A stretch of DNA of 64,000 nucleotides from Saprospiraceae bacterium (GTDB taxonomy: Bacteria > Bacteroidota > Bacteroidia > Chitinophagales > Saprospiraceae), in the NCBI GenBank assembly GCA_958295895.1, contig CATQHI010000012.1:21435-85434 (forward strand). The letters are read 5' to 3'. The notes beneath the pieces were generated by a model. That model had not been told where the DNA came from and made no database searches. It was given only the letters and a program-made list of their open reading frames with translations. This document shows positions 22,847 to 30,847 of the stretch, one piece after another. Within the stretch, counting starts at the first letter, position 1; every line of letters starts with the position of its first letter. A program made the translations under genes and the position numbers.

Positions 22847-24724
22847 GTGAAAGAATCCGTCGACATTCGGGCTATAAGTATCCGCGCGGTGATTGCTCTG
22901 GTCACCCTGCTACTGCTGGGAAAAGCCTTTCAGTTACAGGTGGTCAGCGATACCTGGCGCACGCGGGCCGATGGCGTGGGCAACAGCCAGATCGACCAGT
23001 ACCCCGCCCGCGGCCTCATGACCGACCGCAACGGCAAGCTGCTCACCATCAACGAGCCCATCTACCAGATCGAGCTGACCTACAACACCTTTAAGCGCTC
23101 GGCCGAAACCTTCGACACCACCCGCTTTTGTCAATTGCTTGGCATCACCCGCGACTACTTCGAGGAGGCCATCCCGAAAAAGTGGGGGGGTAAGTACAGT
23201 CCCTCCAAGCCCTTTTCCTTCCTAGCCAACGTCTCCCCGGCGGTCTACGCCACCTTCCAGGAAAACCTCTTTCAGTTTCCGGGATTTACCGCTACCCTGC
23301 GCTCCTCACGCAACTATCCCCACACCGTAGCGGCTCACCTGCTGGGCTATCTGGGGGAGGTGAGTCAGCGCACGATCGACCGGGGTGGCGGTCGGTATGC
23401 CGGCGGCGACTACCACGGCATCTCCGGACTAGAGTACCAGTACGAGGAGGCACTACGCGGGGAAAAGGGGCGCCGACTGGTGTACCGCGACCGGCTCGGC
23501 CGTGAGGCGGGTGGGGTACTAAATGGGGCGCTAGACGTAGATGCAACCGTAGGTACGGACCTGATCACGACCATCGATCTGAGGCTGCAGGAGTACGGCG
23601 AGCAGTTGATGGCCAACAAGATCGGCAGCATCGTGGCCCTGGAACCCTCCACCGGCGAGGTGCTTACGATGATCTCGGCACCGACTTACAATCCGCGCTC
23701 CCTGCGCATCGGACGCGACCGGGGGCGGGAGTTCGTGCAGCTGCAGCGCGACACGTTACAGCCTCTGCTCAACCGGGCGATCAACGGTAAATACCCGCCG
23801 GGATCCCCCTTCAAGACGCTGGTGGCGCTGATCGCCATGCAGACCGGCACCCTGGCACCGGACCGGGGCATCGGCTGTTCGGGGGGCTTCACCAGTGGGG
23901 GCCGGGTACTGTTGGGCTGTCATAATCATCCCTACTGCAGCAACGTAGAGGACGCCATCGCTCAGAGCTGTAATGCCTACTTCGTCACCGCCTGGCTCGA
24001 GAACATCAACCGTTACGGCAGCCTCTCCCCCACCCAGGGGCTGGACGAGTTCAACCACTACCTCTACCAATTCGGGCTGGGTAGCAAGCTTGGCATCGAC
24101 TTTCCCGGTGAGATTGCCGGTCACGTACCCACCTCCGAGTACTATAACCGGCGCTTCAAAAACGAGCAGTACTGGCGCGCCATCTGGATGCGCTCGCTAG
24201 CGATCGGACAGGGTGAATACGAGCTCACGGCCCTACAGACGGCTAACTTTGCCGCCGCCATTGCCAATCGTGGGCACTGGTACACCCCCCATCTGGTCAA
24301 GCAGGTACAGGAGGGTAACGACGGACAGCTACGCGCCATCGTGCCCGAGCGCCACGATATCGACATTAACCGCGAGTACTTCGAAACCGTAGTGCGCGGC
24401 ATGCGCAAGACCGTCACCCAGGGTACAGCCCGCATAGCCGCCATTCCGGGTATCGAGGTCTGCGGCAAGACCGGTACCATCCAGAACTCCCACGGTGACC
24501 ACTCCAGCTTCGTGGCCTTCGCCCCGGCCGACGACCCCAAGATCGCCATCATGGTCTACGTAGAAAACGGCGGCTTCGGCGGTACGGTAGCCGCCCCCAT
24601 TGCTAGCCTGCTGATCGAGCGTTACCTCAATGGGGAGATCGCCGAAAATCGCAAGTGGCTGGAAACCCGCATGCTGGAGAAGGATATGACGCAGCGGGGG
24701 GAGAGTACGATTCGGGTAAAGTGA
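22847..24724 (+). CDS. mrdA: Penicillin-binding protein 2 (elongasome transpeptidase)
   Basis: 625 residues, GTG start. One N-terminal transmembrane anchor (AISIRAVIALVTLLLLGKAF), the pedestal/dimerisation domain, and a C-terminal transpeptidase with all three motifs: SxxK in PPGSPFKTLV, SxN in AQSCNAYF and KTG in VCGKTGTIQ. It cross-links peptidoglycan during rod-shape growth together with MreBCD. In many Bacteroidota rodA follows immediately; here a repeat-rich spacer of 290 bases follows instead, so rodA must be elsewhere. The stop at 24722-24724 is abutted by the intergenic repeat element. Confidence 0.96.
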   Translation: MKESVDIRAISIRAVIALVTLLLLGKAFQLQVVSDTWRTRADGVGNSQIDQYPARGLMTDRNGKLLTINEPIYQIELTYNTFKRSAETFDTTRFCQLLGITRDYFEEAIPKKWGGKYSPSKPFSFLANVSPAVYATFQENLFQFPGFTATLRSSRNYPHTVAAHLLGYLGEVSQRTIDRGGGRYAGGDYHGISGLEYQYEEALRGEKGRRLVYRDRLGREAGGVLNGALDVDATVGTDLITTIDLRLQEYGEQLMANKIGSIVALEPSTGEVLTMISAPTYNPRSLRIGRDRGREFVQLQRDTLQPLLNRAINGKYPPGSPFKTLVALIAMQTGTLAPDRGIGCSGGFTSGGRVLLGCHNHPYCSNVEDAIAQSCNAYFVTAWLENINRYGSLSPTQGLDEFNHYLYQFGLGSKLGIDFPGEIAGHVPTSEYYNRRFKNEQYWRAIWMRSLAIGQGEYELTALQTANFAAAIANRGHWYTPHLVKQVQEGNDGQLRAIVPERHDIDINREYFETVVRGMRKTVTQGTARIAAIPGIEVCGKTGTIQNSHGDHSSFVAFAPADDPKIAIMVYVENGGFGGTVAAPIASLLIERYLNGEIAENRKWLETRMLEKDMTQRGESTIRVK

Positions 24725-25014
24725 TTGCGTTGTTAGGTTATTGAGTTGTTGCGTTTATGGCTATGCTCGCTTCGCTCGTTTAACGATGTACCTGCGGCCC
24801 CGCCCCTATGCTGTGCGCCTACCACACCTATTACGCCTACCCCGTACGTAATCCAACAACTCACCAACGCAACAACCCAATAACTACCCCTTACACCGAA
24901 CGTCTCCCCCAAAGTACCTGTTACCGAAAAGTAGGCGCGGTGGATTTTCCCCCCGCTCACACGCTTAGTTCACACCCGCAGGGGACGCACTCTCCGCACC
25001 AAAAACTTCACGTA
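24725..25014. repeat. Intergenic repeat element with TTGTTGCG-type inverted arms and GC-rich motif
   Basis: The 290-base gap carries imperfect inverted arms: GGTTATTGAGTTGTTGCG at 24736-24753 and CGCAACAACCCAATAACT at 24868-24885, matching at 16 of 18 positions after reverse complement. Both sides contain further copies of TTGTTGCGTTG-like words. The GC-rich leader motif sits between the arms (24790-24805). I see no ORF worth calling and no clear -7 box for the downstream gene. It follows the last gene of the mre operon. Confidence 0.7.
24790..24805 (+). repeat. GC-rich leader motif copy c
   Basis: ACCTGCGGCCCCGCCC, exact core, oriented toward the PA2169-like gene at 25015 and lying between the inverted arms of the surrounding element. 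Confidence 0.75.
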
Positions 25015-25473
25015 ATGGATAACGTTAGTAACGAACAGACCAAAGGACTTAACAAACTCATCACCACCCTGTACGATGGGGAAAACGGTTACAAAGAGGC
25101 CGCCGAGGAGGTAGACAGCGTATCGCTGGCCACCAAGTTCCGCGAGCTGGGCCAGCAGCGGTACGACTGGGGCCACGAAATCAAGCCATTCATCACCCAA
25201 ATGGGTGGTAAGGTTGACAAGGGGGGAAGCACCGGCGCCGCACTGCACCGTGCGTGGATCGACATCAAAAGTGCCCTCTCTACTCAGGATGAAGCGGCTG
25301 TGATTGCGGAGTGCATCCGGGGCGATGAGAGTGGCGTGGAAACCTACAAGGAAGTACTGAAGGATACTACGCTATCGGCCGATGCCCGTCAGACGGTGAC
25401 CCGGCAGATGCAGCAGTTGGAACGTACCGTAGCCGAACTCAAGCAGTTGCACCGTACCTACGACAACGCCTAG
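25015..25473 (+). CDS. PA2169-family four-helix-bundle protein (DUF2383)
   Basis: 152 residues from ATG 25015 (MDNVSNEQTKGLNKLITTLYDG). The sequence is a ferritin-like four-helix bundle with the family signature NGYKEAAEEVDS near the start and RGDESGVETYKEVL later. Acidic and His residues (Glu/His in the DWGHEIKPFI region) could bind metal, but the family has no assigned reaction. The track start at 24808 runs through the intergenic repeat and is rejected. It is a single-gene unit closed by a strong hairpin terminator at 25501. Confidence 0.82.
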   Translation: MDNVSNEQTKGLNKLITTLYDGENGYKEAAEEVDSVSLATKFRELGQQRYDWGHEIKPFITQMGGKVDKGGSTGAALHRAWIDIKSALSTQDEAAVIAECIRGDESGVETYKEVLKDTTLSADARQTVTRQMQQLERTVAELKQLHRTYDNA

Positions 25474-25500
25474 GTTCCACCCATTGATCCTCAGATTTAG

Positions 25501-25541
25501 CGAAAGCCTCCGCCCGACCCGGGCGGGGGCTTTCGTGTTTT
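25501..25541 (+). terminator. Rho-independent-type terminator hairpin
   Basis: 16-bp stem CGAAAGCCTCCGCCCG / CGGGCGGGGGCTTTCG with one G-U pair and a 3-base loop, followed by TGTTTTG. It lies 28 bases after the PA2169-like stop. Confidence 0.8.
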
Positions 25542-25543
25542 GC

Positions 25544-25551
25544 TATCTTGC
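25544..25551 (+). promoter_or_regulatory. -7 box (TATCTTGC)
   Basis: Near-consensus just after the terminator; gives a leader of about 105 bases for the LolD-like / DUF389 pair. A partial GC-rich motif (TTGCGGCCCCG) overlaps its end. Confidence 0.45.
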
Positions 25552-25662
25552 GGCCCCGTACCGAAGTCCTCCAGTCCGAACACCACGTTCACCCCTATTC
25601 CGTGCACCTGCAACCGCGCCCCCTTATCCTCCCCTCCGGTAACCCAACGATTATTAATTAGT

Positions 25663-26313
25663 ATGCTAGAGGCGGCCAACATTCGCAAGAGCTACGGGGC
25701 GCTGGATGTACTCCGGGGCGTGGACCTCTCGGTGCGGGCCGCCGAGATTGTCAGCATCGTGGGCAAGAGTGGCGCGGGTAAGAGTACGCTGCTACACATT
25801 CTGGGTACCCTGGACCGCCCCGACACCGGGAAACTAGAAATCGGGGGGGAGGATGTATTCCGCCTCCACAGTCGGGAGCTGGCTAGTTTCCGCAACCAGC
25901 GCATCGGCTTTGTCTTTCAGTTCCACCACTTGTTGCCCGAATTTACGGCACTGGAAAATGTATGTATCCCGGCCTATATCGGCAAACGCGAGGCCGAGGC
26001 CACCCGGCGTAAGGGGTGGGAACTGCTGGACTACCTGGGTCTGGCCAATCGGGCCCAGCATAAGCCCGCACAGATGAGCGGGGGCGAGCAGCAACGGGTG
26101 GCCGTAGCCCGGGCGCTGATCAACGAGCCGGCCATCGTATTCGCCGACGAGCCGAGCGGTAACCTGGACTCCGGCAGCAGTCAGGAACTACACGATCTAT
26201 TGTTTCGCCTGCGGGCGGATTTTCAACAGAGCTTCATCATCGTGACCCACAACGAGGAGCTGGCCCGCATGAGCGACCGCCGGCTGGAGATGATCGACGG
26301 TATCCTCGTATAG
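25663..26313 (+). CDS. LolD-family ABC transporter ATP-binding protein
   Basis: 216 residues from ATG 25663 ([17 protein letters not shown]); the track start at 25540 lies in the leader. Walker [14 protein letters not shown], signature [15 protein letters not shown], Walker [14 protein letters not shown] and the switch His in IIVTHNEEL are intact. The short length and sequence style match LolD/MacB-type ATPases, which in LolCDE move lipoproteins out of the inner membrane. No permease gene is adjacent; the DUF389 gene starts directly after the stop. Assignment as lolD is likely but an export ATPase of the MacB type is possible. Confidence 0.88.
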   Translation: MLEAANIRKSYGALDVLRGVDLSVRAAEIVSIVGKSGAGKSTLLHILGTLDRPDTGKLEIGGEDVFRLHSRELASFRNQRIGFVFQFHHLLPEFTALENVCIPAYIGKREAEATRRKGWELLDYLGLANRAQHKPAQMSGGEQQRVAVARALINEPAIVFADEPSGNLDSGSSQELHDLLFRLRADFQQSFIIVTHNEELARMSDRRLEMIDGILV

Positions 26314-27747
26314 ATGGAAAAGCAGCAGCGGACCGATGGATCGGACGAGATTACCCCGGGGCAGGGCGGGATCAAATTGTGGTTCCGGGAGTTCATGGAC
26401 CTGCGTGAGGGCAGCGACCGGGAGGGGGCCATGGCCACGATCACGAGCGGCAAACTCATGCGGGGGAGCAACGCCTGGATGCTGGTGTGCTCCATCATGA
26501 TCGCCAGTCTGGGCCTGAACCTCAACTCCGGCGCGGTGATCATCGGGGCTATGCTCATCTCTCCCCTCATGAACCCCATCCTGGGTATCGGTCTGGGCGT
26601 GGGTACCAACGACCGGGACCTGCTCTGGGAGGCCTTGATCAACTTCGGCGTCTCCATCGCTATCGCGCTAGTGACCAGCTCCGTGTATTTTTTATTTACC
26701 CCCCTGGACATCTTCACCCCCGAGATGCGGGCACGCACCGAGCCTACCGTACTCGATGGACTCATTGCCGTGTTCGGGGGGCTTGCGGGTATTATCTCGG
26801 TGACCCGGGCCGATAAGACCAATGCCATTCCGGGGGTAGCTATCGCCACCGCCCTGATGCCTCCCCTGTGCGTGGCCGGCTACGGACTGACGGTGGGCCT
26901 GCGAACGGGGGGTGACTTCACCGTTTTCTGGCGGTCGTTCTACCTCTTCTTTCTCAACAGCTTCTTCATTGCCGCGACGGCCTATCTGATCATCCGGCTG
27001 CTGCGCTTTCCGTTCCGAAAGTACATGAACGTGCAGGAGACGCGCCGCAGTCAGCTCATCATCGGCGTGATCAGCGTACTGATGATCCTGCCGGGCTACT
27101 ACATCCTCACCGATGTGCTGGAGCGGCAGCGAAATGCCAACGCCGTGGAGGAGTTTACGGCCAAGTACTTTCCCGCCGCCGCGAGCTCCTCCATCTTCGA
27201 CCGGCGGAATACGGCCGAGCCGCTGCTCATCTTCCCCGTTACGAATCGACAGCTACCCCCCGATAGCCTGGCTGCCTACAGCAAGATACTCCAGGAGCCG
27301 CCGTACAATGTGACGGGGGCACGGGTGGTCATCGATACCAGCTACAGCCCCTCCGAAATCGCGAGCATCAAGGGGGAGTTGGCTACGCTCGACGACATCA
27401 ACGCCCGGTTACGCAACCTGGAACAGGTAGAGGTCATCAACCAGCGCGAACAGCAACAGCTGAGTGCGGAGCTTGAGGCTTACCGAATGGACAGTACCCG
27501 GTTCATCAATTTTTCGCAACAGCTGATGTGGGCCTTTCCCCGGGTGCAGCAGGTACGCCTGGCGCGTGCGCAGAGTACGGAGCGCTTTGGCCCGGATGAC
27601 GATCCGCCCTATACCGGAGAGCTGCCACTGGTAGTGGTGACCGATAATCTGGCGAGCATTGCCCCGGACGAGGAGCGGCGTATGCGTGAGTACCTCATGT
27701 CGGCCCTGGCGGTCGACACCCTCCTTCTGGTACGCGAGCTTCGGTAG
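26314..27747 (+). CDS. DUF389-family membrane protein
   Basis: 477 residues starting at ATG 26314, immediately after the LolD-like stop. Residues about 40-250 form the DUF389 membrane domain with six or so helices and the diagnostic ASLGLNLNSGAVIIGAMLISPLMNPILGIGLG... pattern (quoted in part). The C-terminal 230 residues are soluble, with an alpha/beta region resembling a periplasmic or cytoplasmic ligand domain ending in a short beta segment. The family function is unknown; a transporter or channel role is often guessed. The MscS gene follows after 37 bases, so lolD-like, DUF389 and mscS-like genes may form one unit. Confidence 0.83.
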   Translation: MEKQQRTDGSDEITPGQGGIKLWFREFMDLREGSDREGAMATITSGKLMRGSNAWMLVCSIMIASLGLNLNSGAVIIGAMLISPLMNPILGIGLGVGTNDRDLLWEALINFGVSIAIALVTSSVYFLFTPLDIFTPEMRARTEPTVLDGLIAVFGGLAGIISVTRADKTNAIPGVAIATALMPPLCVAGYGLTVGLRTGGDFTVFWRSFYLFFLNSFFIAATAYLIIRLLRFPFRKYMNVQETRRSQLIIGVISVLMILPGYYILTDVLERQRNANAVEEFTAKYFPAAASSSIFDRRNTAEPLLIFPVTNRQLPPDSLAAYSKILQEPPYNVTGARVVIDTSYSPSEIASIKGELATLDDINARLRNLEQVEVINQREQQQLSAELEAYRMDSTRFINFSQQLMWAFPRVQQVRLARAQSTERFGPDDDPPYTGELPLVVVTDNLASIAPDEERRMREYLMSALAVDTLLLVRELR

Positions 27748-27784
27748 CACAAACCTAGGCGAGAGAATTAAAGTTATACGCACT

Positions 27785-28702
27785 ATGGATGACCAAGTAC
27801 GGGACCTAAGCACGGTATTCATCGACGCGTGGAATTCCTTTCTGGAGGCCATCCCCGGTATCCTGATCGCGCTGATCATATTCATCGTGGGGCTTTTCGC
27901 CGCGCGGCAGATCGCAAAATTTTTCGGTAGTCGGATCCTATCGCGCATGGAGGATCCGCTGATGGGACGCTTCCTGGTCACGACGCTGCGCTTACTGGTC
28001 GCCATCGGGGCGGCACTGCTGGCACTGCGCGCGGCCGGACTTAGCGGAATAGCCACCGCCCTGTTTAGTGCCATCGGGGCCAGTGCGGTCATCCTGGGCT
28101 TCGCCTTTAAGGATATTGGGGAGAACTTCATCTCCGGCATCATCCTGGCCTTTAACCGGCCCTTCAACGTAAACGATACCATTCGCGTCGTGGACCACTT
28201 CGGCAAGGTTAAGAGCCTACAGTTTCGCTATACGCACATTAAGACCTTCGACGGTAAGGATGTCTATATCCCTAACTCCGACGTGCTTACTCAGCCCGTG
28301 CAGAACTACACGGCCGATGGCTTTATCCGCTACGATTTCAATGTGGGGATTGCTTATGAGGACGATATCCAGGGGGCGAAGGAGGCCATCCAGCAAATTC
28401 TCGATGAACACCACCTGATTATCCGCGATGCGGACCACGTTAGTTTCGTGGCCGAAGATGAACTGGCCGCCAGCACGGTGAACCTGCGGGTATACTTCTG
28501 GGTCGACACCACCGATTTTCGCTCCGGTGCCCTCAAGGTGCGCGGTGAGGTGATTCGCGACATCAAGAACCAGATCGATAAGACGGGCTACAGCCTGCCG
28601 GCCGATATTACGGAGATCAAGCTCTACGGTAGCGAGCGGGATATACCGGTGCGGGTGGAGTTTGACGATACGCCCAACTCGGAGGCTGAAAACCTAAAGT
28701 AG
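27785..28702 (+). CDS. MscS-family mechanosensitive ion channel
   Basis: 305 residues from ATG 27785; the track start at 27659 lies inside the previous gene. Three N-terminal transmembrane helices are followed by the pore-lining TM3 motif (GASAVILGFAFKDIGENFISG) and the cytoplasmic beta domain (NDTIRV... VDVYIPNSDVLTQPVQNY region). MscS channels open on osmotic downshock to release solutes. Length and motifs are those of small-conductance channels. Preceded by DUF389 and followed tail-to-tail by the LysM gene. Confidence 0.92.
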   Translation: MDDQVRDLSTVFIDAWNSFLEAIPGILIALIIFIVGLFAARQIAKFFGSRILSRMEDPLMGRFLVTTLRLLVAIGAALLALRAAGLSGIATALFSAIGASAVILGFAFKDIGENFISGIILAFNRPFNVNDTIRVVDHFGKVKSLQFRYTHIKTFDGKDVYIPNSDVLTQPVQNYTADGFIRYDFNVGIAYEDDIQGAKEAIQQILDEHHLIIRDADHVSFVAEDELAASTVNLRVYFWVDTTDFRSGALKVRGEVIRDIKNQIDKTGYSLPADITEIKLYGSERDIPVRVEFDDTPNSEAENLK

Positions 28703-28717
28703 ACTGGCAGCATCGTA

Positions 28718-29113
28718 CTACGCGGAGCGGCCGTCGGGGAAAGGAATCGTCAGCTCCTGCCCGGGAAAAATCTTGTTCGGATCGTCGAGCGTATCGGAGT
28801 TAGCCGCAAAGATCTTCTTGTAGGCCATGGCATCACCGAGGTACTCCTTGGCGATTTTGGAAAGACTTTCCCCTTTCTGCACCGTGTGCTTAGCGTAGTA
28901 GCTCTTGTTAGCTACCTTGATGTCGACCTCGACATCGCGGGGATTCTCGCCGCCGACGCGCTTAATCTCGTCCCAGAGTTGATCCTTCTGGTACTGGGTG
29001 TCGACGGTGCTGCCCATGCGCAGTACGCCGTCGGCTTCTTCGACGTAGCCGTCGCGGGGGTTCATCTTTTCGCCCATTTCCAGGACGCTACGGTACTTTT
29101 CTTTTACGCTCAT
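28718..29113 (-). CDS. LysM-domain protein, Kbp-like layout
   Basis: 131 residues, no signal peptide. The C-terminal 50 residues are a LysM domain (HTVQKGESLSKIAKEYLGDA ... NKIFPGQELTIP). The N-terminal 60 residues could be a BON-like or degenerate domain (EEADGVLRMGSTVDTQYQKD), giving the layout of Kbp/YgaU, a cytoplasmic potassium-binding protein. The lack of a signal peptide agrees with a cytoplasmic location. BON assignment is tentative. It lies 41 bases after the Ig-like lipoprotein gene on the same strand and may be co-transcribed. Confidence 0.8.
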   Translation of the reverse strand: MSVKEKYRSVLEMGEKMNPRDGYVEEADGVLRMGSTVDTQYQKDQLWDEIKRVGGENPRDVEVDIKVANKSYYAKHTVQKGESLSKIAKEYLGDAMAYKKIFAANSDTLDDPNKIFPGQELTIPFPDGRSA

Positions 29114-29154
29114 GGTGGTGTGTGGTTAATGCAGTGTGGCAACGGGCCGCCCCC

Positions 29155-30792
29155 CTACTTGTTTGCCAGGTCCACCACTTTCTCTACCTCCCAGTTGGCG
29201 CGCAGGGGCTCGATCTCGAAGCGTTGGACCAGCTCGGGCTGACGGCCGAAGCGCAGGTCGCCCAGGTCGAAACGGCCATTGTTGTTGCTATCGTAGATCA
29301 GCTCCATGCGGTAGGTACCCGGAGCGAAACTGGTGTACCGGGCGGTGTACGCAAAGCGCTCCCGAATGTAGCGGCGCGTGCCTACGATGACCTCGCCCTC
29401 CGCGTTGAGCAGGCGTAGTATGTAACTAGCCGCCCCGTTCAGATTGCGTAGCTCGATGGTGAGGGTGCCGTAGTTCTCTACCGCATCGACGTTCAAAGTG
29501 CTAAGTAGGGTATCGGGATTAGCGGTGCCGTACCAGTCGGTCACCGCACCGGGTAGGAGTTCGAGGCGGTACGGGGAGGCATCCCGCCAAGCGGCACTCA
29601 GGCGCAGTTCGGCCGGAAAGAGGCTGTCGATGGTGTACCGATAGGCCACGGGGCTCAGCAGGGTATCGCGGTACAGGCGGATCCGCGCGGTGTCGACCGC
29701 TTCTAGCGGTCGATTAAAGACCAGGCGCAGGCCCTCGCCGGGATTGACCGTACCACGCGATTGCTGTACTACCCGCAGTGGACTAGTGGGCGTGCTACCC
29801 GCATCGGTACCACTCAGGTATAGCGTATCGGAGTAACTGGTGTCGCGGCCGATCAGGATCGTATCCGGGGCAGCCTCCCGGTAGTAGAGTCGGATGGTAT
29901 CGCCGAAGTCATTGCGCAGGTACTCCCGGCCCGCAGTCAAATCTACGTTCTCGGCCGGCTGATTGACCCCGATAGCAACCAGACCGTAGTCTTCGGTAGC
30001 AAAGCCCGTGATCCGGGGCTCGATGGGTACGGTGGATAGTGGCACCGGTCCGATGGCATTATTATTATCGGCCACCGTGATGAGGCTATCCAGGAAGCCG
30101 GCTGCCGTGGGCGGGAACACGCCGCCGTAATCGGCAAAGTAATTGGTCGCCCCGGGGTTACGCTGCAGGGCAATCACCCGGTAGCGCCCCGGCTTGACGT
30201 TGCTGACCACGAAGCGGCCCTCCTCCTCGGTCCGGGCGAAGTAGGTGGGGTTCTGGGTGAATACCGCGCTATCGGCCAGGTTGGCGTAAAGGGTTAGATC
30301 GGCCCCCTCTAGCCCCTCGCCCGTGTAGGCATCCACTACCCGGCCGCTCACCGAGGCGGTATCGAGTACCGGCCCGGTGGCGAACACAAAGCGGAGGTTT
30401 TCGGTGGGATTGCCCTCGTTAAGGTCCTTCACCGCAGCACCGACATTAAATACGTAGGTCACGCTGTCGAGTAGCTCCAGCCCGTCGAGGGGGATGACCA
30501 GACTGCGGCGCTGCAGCACCGGCCGGTTGTCACCCGTAAGGGGCAGGGGCGGCGAGACAAAAATTTGCTGCTGGGGGTCCAGCTCCACCCACTCATCGAA
30601 GGTCAGGCGAATCACCCCGGGGCGAAAGTCCGTCTGGAAATTGGGCGTGGACTCGTCCGCCACCAGCACCGGCCCGATCGTATCCCGGTCCCCACCCCGG
30701 GGCGGCGTGGGCGTAGCGCAGTGTTGCAGGGTGAGGGACTGAGCGAGAAGGATGAGCAGAAAAAGCGTTGCGGCGAGCAGCTGACGGAGCAA
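29155..30792 (-). CDS. Ig-like-domain lipoprotein (Bacteroidota SbsA_Ig type)
   Basis: About 545 residues. The part after the N-terminus reads as a lipoprotein signal: LLAATLFLLILLAQSLTLQHC, then CATPTPPRGGDRD, a motif typical of a conserved Bacteroidota family that begins 'C.NPTPPTGG.RD'. Next is a bacterial Ig-like/SbsA domain (GVIRLTFDEWVELD), carboxypeptidase-regulatory-like beta domains (GRVVDAYTGEGLEGADL; RFVVSNVKPGRYRV) and a C-terminal beta region. The start is uncertain: TTG 30792 is used because it gives the signal sequence; the track start at 30945 lies inside the neighbouring gene. It may have a role at the cell surface. Confidence 0.72.
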   Translation of the reverse strand: MLRQLLAATLFLLILLAQSLTLQHCATPTPPRGGDRDTIGPVLVADESTPNFQTDFRPGVIRLTFDEWVELDPQQQIFVSPPLPLTGDNRPVLQRRSLVIPLDGLELLDSVTYVFNVGAAVKDLNEGNPTENLRFVFATGPVLDTASVSGRVVDAYTGEGLEGADLTLYANLADSAVFTQNPTYFARTEEEGRFVVSNVKPGRYRVIALQRNPGATNYFADYGGVFPPTAAGFLDSLITVADNNNAIGPVPLSTVPIEPRITGFATEDYGLVAIGVNQPAENVDLTAGREYLRNDFGDTIRLYYREAAPDTILIGRDTSYSDTLYLSGTDAGSTPTSPLRVVQQSRGTVNPGEGLRLVFNRPLEAVDTARIRLYRDTLLSPVAYRYTIDSLFPAELRLSAAWRDASPYRLELLPGAVTDWYGTANPDTLLSTLNVDAVENYGTLTIELRNLNGAASYILRLLNAEGEVIVGTRRYIRERFAYTARYTSFAPGTYRMELIYDSNNNGRFDLGDLRFGRQPELVQRFEIEPLRANWEVEKVVDLANK

Positions 30793-30847
30793 AGGCGGTG
30801 ATGACTTTTGGGTGGTAGAAGGACGCCCCGCCCACCCGATTTGTTGC

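Noticed and set aside
24808-25014. Upstream extension of the PA2169-like ORF
   Set aside because: Runs through the intergenic inverted repeat; the family start fits ATG 25015.
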